DNA of 64,000 nt from Candidatus Eisenbacteria bacterium. Lineage in GTDB: Bacteria; Eisenbacteria; RBG-16-71-46; CAIMUX01; JAHJDP01. Where the stretch lies: assembly GCA_018831195.1 (NCBI GenBank), contig JAHJDP010000032.1, positions 1 through 64,000 of the forward strand, read 5' to 3'. The notes below the pieces were generated by a model that worked only from the letters and a program-made list of their open reading frames with translations, did not search any database and was not told the DNA's origin. Position numbers and translations under genes: made by a program. Of the stretch, positions 18,793 through 25,175 are shown in pieces (position 1 is the stretch's first letter; every line of letters starts with the position of its first letter).

Positions 18793-18808
18793 TGGCATAC
18801 TTTCTGCC
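18793..18808 (+). promoter_or_regulatory. Sigma-54 (-24/-12) promoter
   Basis: TGGCATACTTTCTGCC matches the consensus TGGCAcr-N4-tTGC with GG and GC at exactly the required 10-base separation (GG 18794-18795, GC 18806-18807). The predicted start is near 18819, leaving a 15-base leader with GGGGAGGT before the GTG at 18834. It lies directly downstream of a gene for a sigma-54 activator. Confidence 0.72.
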
Positions 18809-18833
18809 TTATGTAAGAGGTGGGGAGGTAACC

Positions 18834-19256
18834 GTGTCTCATCGGGTTCTCATCGTTGATGACGAAGGCCTCTTGGTGAGGACGTTGGTTCAAGCCTTTC
18901 GAGAGAGAGGTTTCGATATCCAATCGGCTTCAACCGCGGAGGATGCCCAAAAGCGTTTCAACGCTGGGGATACGTTTGACCTTCTGATTTTAGACAACAA
19001 ACTTCCCGGGATGTCTGGTTTGGATCTTTTAGAGAAACAAAGCTCTTCCCTGGATAGGACGCGGATCATCCTCATGACGGCCTTTGATACTGCTGAAACG
19101 CAGGATCGATGCCGTCGGCTTGGTGTGGATCGGTACCTTCGCAAGCCGTTTGACCTGAGCGCCATCTTGGATTTGGCGTCGCAGTTGGTTTCGGAGGATG
19201 AAAACAGGGGAGCTTCTCCCCAAGGCAGCAACCAATCCTCAAAAGAGGGGGGGTGA
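18834..19256 (+). CDS. Receiver-only response regulator
   Basis: A 140-residue CheY-like protein made of one receiver domain: acidic pair VDDE at the N-terminus, the phosphorylated Asp in LLILDNKLPG, the Thr of LMTAFDT, and Lys-Pro in YLRKPFD. No output domain is present, only a polar tail. The GTG at 18834 is chosen because GGGGAGGT lies four bases before it and the receiver fold starts there. The frame also runs upstream to ATG 18792, but that ATG lies within the -24/-12 element and would be upstream of its transcript. The histone-like gene begins seven bases after the stop, so the two form an operon. Confidence 0.88.
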   Translation: MSHRVLIVDDEGLLVRTLVQAFRERGFDIQSASTAEDAQKRFNAGDTFDLLILDNKLPGMSGLDLLEKQSSSLDRTRIILMTAFDTAETQDRCRRLGVDRYLRKPFDLSAILDLASQLVSEDENRGASPQGSNQSSKEGG

Positions 19257-19263
19257 GTGAAGC

Positions 19264-19620
19264 ATGGCGAAAGCCAGGCGTAAAGCTACGAAGAAGGCAA
19301 CAAAGAAGAAAGTCACTCGCCGTAAAGTGGCGAAAAAAGTGACCAAGAAAAAAGTGGCGAAAAGAAAAGTCACTAAAAGGAAAGTCGCGAAAAGAAAGGT
19401 GACCAAGAAGAAGGCCACCAAGAAGAAAGCGACCAAAAGAAAGGTGACCAGGAAGAAGGCCACTAGAAAAAAGGCGACCAAGAAGAAGGCTACTCGCAAG
19501 AAGGCTACTCGCAAGAAGGCCACAAAGAAGAAGGCCACTCGCAAGAAAGCGCCTCGCAGGAAGAAAGCCCGAGCCAAGGCGTCTGTGGAAACCCCGCCGC
19601 TATTCGGTGAAGGACTCTGA
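19264..19620 (+). CDS. Histone H1-like Lys/Arg-Ala-Thr repeat protein
   Basis: A 118-residue, extremely basic, low-complexity protein built from about 19 copies of a five-residue unit (KKATK, KRKVT, RKKAT variants) with a short non-repetitive end (SVETPPLFGEGL). Such (K/R)-K-A/V-T repeats resemble the C-terminal tail of eukaryotic H1 and bacterial H1-like proteins (Hc1/HctB, AlgP tail), which bind and condense DNA without a folded domain. Here the whole protein is tail. It follows the receiver gene by seven bases and shares the sigma-54 promoter. A nucleoid-compaction role is inferred. Confidence 0.8.
   Translation: MAKARRKATKKATKKKVTRRKVAKKVTKKKVAKRKVTKRKVAKRKVTKKKATKKKATKRKVTRKKATRKKATKKKATRKKATRKKATKKKATRKKAPRRKKARAKASVETPPLFGEGL
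19276..19565 (+). repeat. 15-bp coding tandem repeat
   Basis: The histone-like gene is built from a degenerate 15-base unit of the form aagaaggcyacy with AAG/AAA/CGC codon changes, repeated about 19 times. The frame is kept throughout, so copy-number change by slippage would alter length without frameshift. Confidence 0.75.
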
Positions 19621-19625
19621 GTGGT

Positions 19626-19656
19626 CCCCAGGCGTCGGATAGATTGGGGTTTTTAT
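19626..19656 (+). terminator. Weak intrinsic terminator after histone-like gene
   Basis: CCCCA (19626-19630) can pair with TGGGG (19645-19649), followed directly by TTTTTAT. The 5-bp stem with a 14-base loop is weak, but position and T-run fit the end of the receiver/histone-like operon. Confidence 0.45.
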
Positions 19657-19752
19657 AAATTCCAAGCGGTACGGGGCGACGGCCAGGTCCGATCCCTGAG
19701 TGCCTCGCCCACGCTTGGTCAAGGATGTTGGAGGGGAGAATAGAAATCCGGC

Positions 19753-19885
19753 AAAAAAAAGAGTTCCCCACCACTCACGCATCCGAAACCCCTAGACCTC
19801 GACTAGGAAGTTAGCCCGCTTCATGGATTAGGTTACGAGCCCCGGATGTCCTCGCTTAGGCAGGGAACTCCGCTTCGCTTTCGCC
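19753..19885 (-). ncRNA. Unassigned small RNA, about 133 nt
   Basis: The minus strand has a near-consensus promoter (19890-19918), a structured body, and an end of paired arm plus eight T. GAGTTCCC (19870-19863) near the 5' end pairs with GGGAACTC (19768-19761), which is followed at once by T8 (19760-19753). Inside, CATCCG can pair with CGGATG, and CCTAG with CTAGG forms an apical hairpin. No ribosome site or frame is seen. The closed-rod layout resembles 6S RNA but is shorter than known 6S RNAs. It also lacks recognisable SRP, tmRNA or RNase P motifs, so no family is assigned. Confidence 0.65.
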
Positions 19886-19889
19886 AATT

Positions 19890-19918
19890 AATGTAGCATT
19901 TCTGCGATTTCGTGTCAA
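19890..19918 (-). promoter_or_regulatory. Sigma-70 promoter of the small RNA
   Basis: Read on the minus strand, TTGACA (19918-19913), a 17-base spacer and TACATT (19895-19890). The predicted start is at G about 19883-19885. This is one of the best -35/-10 matches in the window. Confidence 0.7.
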
Positions 19919-19960
19919 CTCGTCTTGTGTCAGTTTATCCTCTACAGAGATTGTCAATTC

Positions 19961-19989
19961 TTGTCATTTGTACGGCTTGAAGTTAGAGT
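19961..19989 (+). promoter_or_regulatory. Possible promoter for galE
   Basis: TTGTCA (19961-19966), 17 bases, TAGAGT (19984-19989), about 30 bases before the galE start. A second TTGTCA lies 10 bases upstream. The match is moderate. Confidence 0.4.
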
Positions 19990-20019
19990 TACCCTCAAAA
20001 CGGGAAAAGGGGGAATCGA

Positions 20020-21015
20020 TTGAAAGTCCTTGTCACGGGCGGCGCAGGATATATCGGGAGTGTCACATCATCCCGGCTTCTCAGTCATGGCCATGAGGTC
20101 GTTGTCCTGGATAACCTATCGCGGGGGCATCCTGAGGCCGTTTCAAGAGGCTGTCCACTCGAAGTTTTGGATACCCGGGATCGAAACGGCATCATTGATC
20201 TTCTGCGAAAGTATGGCATTGAGTGTGTAATGCATTTCGCGGCCAGCAGCCTGGTCGGGGAATCGATGGAGAAGCCGCTGGAATATTTTGATGCTAATAC
20301 CGGCGGGATGATCTCCTTGCTGGGAGGGATGGAAGCCTGCGGTGTCGAGCGCATCATCCTGTCATCCACGGCGGCGATTTATGGACAGCCGGAAGAAATT
20401 CCAATCCTTGAATCGGCTCCTGCTAAACCGACAAACCCTTATGGGCACTCCAAGTTGATGTGTGAAGGCCTATTGCGATGGCAAGCCCAGGCCGGGCGCC
20501 TGCGGTTTGTTTCTCTCCGATACTTCAATGCGGCAGGCGCTTCCCCGGATTTGGGCGAGGATCACAATCCGGAGACGCATCTCATCCCCTTGGCTCTCGA
20601 TGCGGCGGCCGGTCGGCGCTCCGAACTGACCATCTTTGGCGACGACTACCCAACGATGGATGGGACATGCGTGAGGGATTATATCCATGTGGAGGATCTC
20701 GCCGATGCTCATATCCTGGCCTTGAAAGTGATGGAGGAGCGCCAGTCGACCATTGTCAATCTGGGGAATGGAAAGGGTTTCTCCGTGCGTCAGGTGATCG
20801 ATGCGGTGGAGCACGTCACCGGCCGGAAGGTCAGCACCCAGATGGGACCGAGACGTCCAGGCGATCCCCCCGTCCTCGTCGCATCGTCACAGAAGGCAAG
20901 AGACATTCTCGGTTGGAAGCCGCAAAAGGGCGATCTCAATACGATTGTTGAGACAGCGTGGAAATGGTCACTGCGTCATCCAAACGGGTATGGTTCGGTC
21001 GCGGCCGATGGATAG
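20020..21015 (+). CDS. galE: UDP-glucose 4-epimerase
   Basis: A 331-residue extended short-chain dehydrogenase. It has the NAD-binding GGAGYIGS at the N-terminus, DNLSRGHPEAV, the FAASSLVGES loop, catalytic Ser/Thr in SSTAAIYG, YGHSK as the YxxxK pair, and YFNAAGA plus DGTCVRDYIHVEDLADAH, which are diagnostic for GalE. It interconverts UDP-glucose and UDP-galactose for surface glycans. The start is TTG at 20020 with AAAGGGGG about seven bases upstream; no ATG fits the Rossmann start. It stands alone between the small RNA and rarA. Confidence 0.95.
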   Translation: MKVLVTGGAGYIGSVTSSRLLSHGHEVVVLDNLSRGHPEAVSRGCPLEVLDTRDRNGIIDLLRKYGIECVMHFAASSLVGESMEKPLEYFDANTGGMISLLGGMEACGVERIILSSTAAIYGQPEEIPILESAPAKPTNPYGHSKLMCEGLLRWQAQAGRLRFVSLRYFNAAGASPDLGEDHNPETHLIPLALDAAAGRRSELTIFGDDYPTMDGTCVRDYIHVEDLADAHILALKVMEERQSTIVNLGNGKGFSVRQVIDAVEHVTGRKVSTQMGPRRPGDPPVLVASSQKARDILGWKPQKGDLNTIVETAWKWSLRHPNGYGSVAADG

Positions 21016-21064
21016 CCCGATTCTTTAGCCTCTTTTTTGACCCGATCTTTAGGATGTACCGATC

Positions 21065-22495
21065 ATGCCGGATTCCGAGTCATCTGATCTCTTCGACGAT
21101 CCGGAAGCCCATCCCGATAAATCGAGGGGCAGCTCATCCGCACGATCACCTTTAGCGGATCGATTGAGACCTCGTTCGCTTGAGGCGGTTGTCGGTCAGG
21201 AGCATCTCACCGGTCCCGGCGGTCTGCTTCGAAGGGTGTGCGAAACGGGACAAATCCCCTCCATTATCTTTTGGGGTCCTCCGGGTACGGGAAAAACGAC
21301 GCTCGCCCGTCTCCTTGCCTCGATTCCAGGTTACCGTTGGGCGACATTCAGCGCCGTTCTTTCGGGTGTCGCGGAGATCCGGGCCGTCGTTAAATCCGCC
21401 AAGCATACCTTTGATATAAAAGGTGTTCGCACCCTCCTCTTTGTCGATGAAATCCACCGATTCAATAAGGCGCAGCAGGACGCCTTTCTTCCCCATGTGG
21501 AGGAGGGGACGATTGTCCTGGTGGGCGCCACGACCGAGAACCCATCCTTCAAAGTCAATGATGCCCTCCTTTCCCGGGTGCATGTCTTGGTCCTCAAATC
21601 ATTGGAGCCCGAGCACCTCGAGACATTGATGAACCGTGCTCTGGAGGATTCAGAGGGAGGGCTCGGTGAGGCGGGATTGGAGTTTGATGAAGAGACCCGC
21701 TCCGCCGTGCTGGTTCTTTGCGGAGGGGACGGCCGGCAGCTTTTTAATCTTTTGGAGACACTGGCCGAGACGGTCGTTGCAGATGATCTGGGTCGGCGCC
21801 GGGTCACTCCCGAGCATTTGGAGCGGGTTCGTGACCGGGTTCCCTTGAGAGGGGATCGAGCCGGTGAAGAGCATTTCAATCTTATTTCAGCCTTGCAGAA
21901 AAGTATCAGGGGGAGCGATCCCGATGCCGCGCTCTACTGGCTGGTCCGTCTCCTTGAAGGGGGGGAGGATCCACTCTATGTGGCCCGTCGATTGGTTCGG
22001 ACCGCCTCGGAAGATGTTGGTCTCGCCGATCCCCAGGCGCTTTCCCAGGCCATGGCCGCGGTCCATGCCATACAATTTATCGGATACCCGGAGGGGGTGC
22101 TGGCTCTCGCTCAAGTGGCCGTCTATTTATGCCTGGCGCCGAAAAGCAATCGATTGGAGTCCGCCTATCAGGCGGCATTGGAGGATGTTCGCGAGAAGGG
22201 CAGCCTTCCCGTTCCTCTGCATCTCTGCAATGCGCCGACACGATTGATGGATCAACTCGGCTATGGGAAGGGGTATAAGTATCCTCATGCTTTTCCCGGG
22301 AGTTGGGTTTCGGAGGTTTATCGTCCAGAGGCGATCCAGGGGCGGCGCTACTACCAACCCGGCTCCCTTGGAATGGAGCCCCGCCTCTGGGATCGGTATG
22401 TGGAACGGTTGCGTGAGGCCGCCCGTCTGCAGGGTGAAGACGCCACAAGGGGGGCTGAGGGGGGAACACCCGGGGATCGCCCATCCAAGGGTTGA
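21065..22495 (+). CDS. rarA: Replication-associated recombination protein A (RarA/MgsA)
   Basis: A 476-residue AAA+ ATPase related to clamp loaders and Holliday-junction helicases that acts at stalled forks. LADRLRPRSLEAVVGQEHL opens the domain, Walker A is GPPGTGKTT, Walker B is LLFVDEIHRFNKAQQD, sensor 1 is GATTENPSF, and the tetramerisation C-terminus has HYNLISAL-like (HFNLISALQKSIRGSDPDAALYW) and a KGYKYPHAFPG-type end. All family landmarks are present and in order. The N-terminal 30 residues are acidic and Ser-rich. A tRNA gene follows about 70 bases after the stop. Confidence 0.96.
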   Translation: MPDSESSDLFDDPEAHPDKSRGSSSARSPLADRLRPRSLEAVVGQEHLTGPGGLLRRVCETGQIPSIIFWGPPGTGKTTLARLLASIPGYRWATFSAVLSGVAEIRAVVKSAKHTFDIKGVRTLLFVDEIHRFNKAQQDAFLPHVEEGTIVLVGATTENPSFKVNDALLSRVHVLVLKSLEPEHLETLMNRALEDSEGGLGEAGLEFDEETRSAVLVLCGGDGRQLFNLLETLAETVVADDLGRRRVTPEHLERVRDRVPLRGDRAGEEHFNLISALQKSIRGSDPDAALYWLVRLLEGGEDPLYVARRLVRTASEDVGLADPQALSQAMAAVHAIQFIGYPEGVLALAQVAVYLCLAPKSNRLESAYQAALEDVREKGSLPVPLHLCNAPTRLMDQLGYGKGYKYPHAFPGSWVSEVYRPEAIQGRRYYQPGSLGMEPRLWDRYVERLREAARLQGEDATRGAEGGTPGDRPSKG

Positions 22496-22563
22496 CGAAA
22501 AGGGGAAGGGGTCCCATACTGTGCCGAGTCGGAGGCTGTATTTTTCGTGCAATCCACTTCAAT

Positions 22564-22638
22564 GGGCCCATCGTTTAGTCTGGCTCAGGACACCGCCCTT
22601 TCACGGCGATAACACGGGTTCAAATCCCGTTGGGCCCA
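22564..22638 (+). tRNA. trnE: tRNA-Glu (anticodon UUC)
   Basis: A 75-base cloverleaf: acceptor GGGCCCA pairs with TGGGCCC, the anticodon arm CCGCC-CTTTCAC-GGCG has TTC in the loop, and the T arm is ACGGG-TTCAAAT-CCCGT. The CCA end is not encoded (ACA follows). Confidence 0.95.
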
Positions 22639-22668
22639 CATTTTCATACCCATCAACAAGAAGAAGAA

Positions 22669-22712
22669 AACGGGAGGAAAGAGAGCTGTTGAGGCGCTCG
22701 CATCCTCCCGTT
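22669..22712 (-). terminator. Terminator of the selenoprotein gene
   Basis: AACGGGAGGA (22669-22678) and TCCTCCCGTT (22703-22712) form a perfect 10-bp stem. On the minus strand it is followed by TTTTCTTCTTCTTG, a T-rich tract. It lies about 30 bases after the minus-strand gene's stop. A second perfect hairpin, GGATCTG-TAT-CAGATCC (22724-22740), sits between. Confidence 0.6.
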
Positions 22713-22742
22713 CGATTCTGAAGGGATCTGTATCAGATCCGC

Positions 22743-24764
22743 CTATTTTATAAGAACCAACTTGGTTTTGACCTCTCCATCCATGCTCTGCAACTTGGCG
22801 AAGTAGATCCCCGGTGTAACGGAACGACCGTGATCATCACGCCCATCCCATACGACCTGGTTCATGCCGACAGGACGAAGGCCGTCAATCAGCGTTCTCA
22901 CCCGGCGTCCAGAGACATCCATCAAGGCCAGGCTGACCGGTCCCTTGGCCGCTTCATTGGAAAGACTGAAGCTGAGCCGGGCCTGTGACACGGCGGGGTT
23001 CGGTCGGGTATGGAACAAACGGGTCGCGCTCGGTACGGCATCCGTCTCAACATCAGCCGTTATGGGAGCGTCCACCAGCCAGTTAATAACCTTTAGGATG
23101 AAGATCGAGCTATCATTCGGTATGGGCGATTCATTCTCCATCGCCAACTGCATGATGCTCGAGAAGACCGTCCGGCCCAATCCAGGGATCTCATTCCGCA
23201 GAACATTGGATTCGCCCAATTCGTTGGCGGCGACCGTCGCGGCATAGGGTCCCGGATTAATCGTATCGGCGCGGTTGAGAGAAGCGAATGGCCAGTCGAG
23301 AGTATAATGGAGGCCATTGCCGATCGGATCACCCGGCGTCCCGATCATTTCACTCGCTTGGGAATTGACAGCGAAGGTACTCACGCCGAAGTAATCTTCG
23401 AAGAATGGTTCGAGAGTTGAACCCACCAGGCAGTCCATCGAACTCAGAAAGAGATTTCCGCCATTGTCCAAGTAGGCCATGATGGCGGCCTTATCATCAC
23501 TGTTCAATGGAAGGACAACCCAAGCCGTCTGCCAGATGACAACATCGTAGCCGTTCATATCGCCAAAGGTCGGCGTCGCATTGCCGTGGTCGCCGTTGAC
23601 ATCCCAGAAATCATAGAAGAAACCATTCAATTCCAAAGCCTGAATGAACGGCTGCTCCGTCGGGTAATCAATGGCATAGCCGCCGTCATCATCCACCATG
23701 AGAACGGAGTAGGAACCGTTGATGACGCGGAGTGACATCGGCTGCATCCGGCCGCTGTTGTTTGATGAGGCTGCAAATGTGCCGAATCCTTCACGGACCT
23801 CACCATCGGTTTGGACGCGGATCGTGACTTCGACTTCTTCGGCGGGATCGAGAGCGACACTGGTCGAGGTGTACCAAGTTGCGTCACCCTCAATCTGGAA
23901 ATCGGCCGACCAACCGTCAAAGATTGCATCAATCGAGAGATCGATATTGTCGGCGACGGTGCCGATATTCTCGAGAGTTCCGGAAAAGATCGCTTCACCA
24001 TCGCCCAAGGGGACCGATTTCATCCGGATCGGGATCGTAAGAGCAAAGTCTTGAACCTGGCTCAGGAACCCCGTCTGAATGATTGCTCTGCCGGCATTGT
24101 GCTCTTGCAATATAACAACGCCGTGGAGATGGCTTGGATCCACACCGTAGGGAAGATTTACTTCGACCACGGCGGTGGCGACATCGTTCACATCCGTCAG
24201 CGTGATAGGGGCGCTGCCGAACGCCACGACACCGTTGCCATAGGTCCCGAAATTGTCTTGATAGACAAAGAAGTCAGCCTCGGTATTATTGAGCGTTACA
24301 GGATCCAGAAGTTCGAACGTGGCTTGAACATAACCAACATCACCCACCGGCGCGAAGTAGCCGTTGGTGATTTCCACCGGGCTCACGCCGCCGGTATTGG
24401 TCATCCGGGTGACATATCTTGTCCGGTAATTTGAATAAGCGGATGTGCAACTGCTGGCGCCGGTGACGGTATACATTCCGTCAATCTTAACGTCAGGGAT
24501 ACCACTCACACTATACCAAGAGGCGCGTGCATTGACTTCAGGGAGCTCATAATCATCGCCGACATGCAAATCGAGCCAAAAGAAGGTATCAGGAAACTCA
24601 TTTTGTAAGGTTTCTAGCCCGCACCGGGCGTCAGGACAGTATCCTCACCAGGTGGCGCCGTATTCCTCGCCGAGAATGATCTTGGGAACACCGGCCAGGA
24701 CCGGGCTTCCCAAGGCGAAGAGGAATGCGACCAACAGCATCAAGACATTCCGGGTCAAACGCAT
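22743..24764 (-). CDS. Exported thioredoxin-fold protein with in-frame TGA (probable selenoprotein), FlgD-like C-terminus
   Basis: A 673-residue protein if the TGA at 24647-24645 (codon 40) is read as selenocysteine. ATG 24764 follows GGAGGAGACAG and starts a clear signal peptide (MRLTRNVLMLLVAFLFALGS). Right after cleavage the frame reads EEYGATW-[TGA]-GYCPDARCGLE. The TGA thus replaces the first Cys of a thioredoxin-type CxxC, giving UxxC. The frame stays coherent after it, with Trx-like LDLHVGDDY and WYSVSGIPDVKIDG (cis-Pro loop). Later parts are beta-rich domains, a GATase/ThuA-like domain (VLMVDDDGGYA) and a C-terminal FlgD Ig-like domain. A hairpin just after the TGA fits a bacterial SECIS. 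Alternatives are a nonsense mutation, or a start after the TGA, which would lack a signal peptide. A periplasmic or surface thiol/disulfide role is inferred. Confidence 0.78.
24606..24647 (-). promoter_or_regulatory. SECIS-like hairpin at the in-frame TGA
   Basis: On the mRNA, UGAGG at the stop codon can pair with CCUUA (24610-24606). Above it GCCC pairs with GGGC around a GGUGC loop (or GCCCG/CGGGC around GUG). The loop begins 19 bases after the UGA with GGU, within the spacing and loop rules known for bacterial SECIS elements. Confidence 0.6.
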
Positions 24765-24869
24765 CTGTCTCCTCCTATGATATATTGTTGCGGGATGTCC
24801 ACAGATATCTCATCGGCGAGGGATAAAGCCGAAGCCCCATCCATCCCGTTTCCCCATTACTACCTATAA

Positions 24870-24878
24870 ATTATAACA
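24870..24878 (-). promoter_or_regulatory. Extended -10 promoter of the selenoprotein gene
   Basis: On the minus strand TGTTATAAT is a perfect extended -10 (TGnTATAAT). A poor -35 (TGGCTA) lies 17 bases upstream, as is usual for this class. The leader is about 100 bases and contains CGGGATG...CATCCCG, which can form a stem. Confidence 0.55.
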
Positions 24879-25057
24879 TGATTCATATAAAGTAGCCAGT
24901 CCATGGTGACTATCCCGACAAAAAAGGTGGGAAATATTCAAGGCGACTTATCAAGAGGTAGAGCGGGGCGACCCGAAAAAATCCCAATAGCCTGTAATGA
25001 TTTGTTTTACAATCAGTTATGTGACCAGTAGTCGACAGAGTCACGAGATTTGCCGGT

Positions 25058-25138
25058 ACCCATAGCCCGGCGGGGGTTGTCACTGGAATCTCCCGGCCGG
25101 GCTCGAAACAGGGTGCCCTATCGTAGCCCTCTATGGGT
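25058..25138. repeat. Nested inverted repeats
   Basis: ACCCATAG (25058-25065) pairs with CTATGGGT (25131-25138), and AGCCCGGC (25064-25071) pairs with GCCGGGCT (25096-25103). The two 8-bp stems share two bases. They lie in the 392-base gap between two minus-strand genes, just after the transporter stop. There is no T-run beside them. A 3'-end structure or REP-like element is possible. Confidence 0.5.
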
Positions 25139-25143
25139 GACGT

Positions 25144-25175
25144 CCCTTTTCTTGGCCTAACCCCTTTTCTTGGCC
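25144..25175. repeat. 14-bp direct repeat at transporter 3' end
   Basis: CCCTTTTCTTGGCC occurs at 25144-25157 and 25162-25175. The second copy encodes the last residues of the transporter (AKKRG) and the first lies beyond its stop, consistent with a small tandem duplication. Confidence 0.6.

Noticed and set aside
19753-19885. Calling the small RNA 6S (ssrS)
   Set aside because: The closed-rod outline fits, but the length is short and the central-bubble sequence is not convincingly 6S, so it is left unassigned.
23811-24434. Plus-strand open frame inside the selenoprotein gene
   Set aside because: Antisense to clear coding sequence, with no domain or ribosome site.
24569-24764. Treating the TGA-containing gene as starting at 24569 after the TGA
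   Set aside because: That start has no ribosome site, no signal peptide and would cut the Trx domain; the upstream ATG with GGAGGA is far better.
24967-25010. SAM-I (S-box) riboswitch suggested by CTTATCAAGAGG and following bases
   Set aside because: The GGCAACC and closing GATAAG elements are missing, and no plus-strand gene lies downstream.
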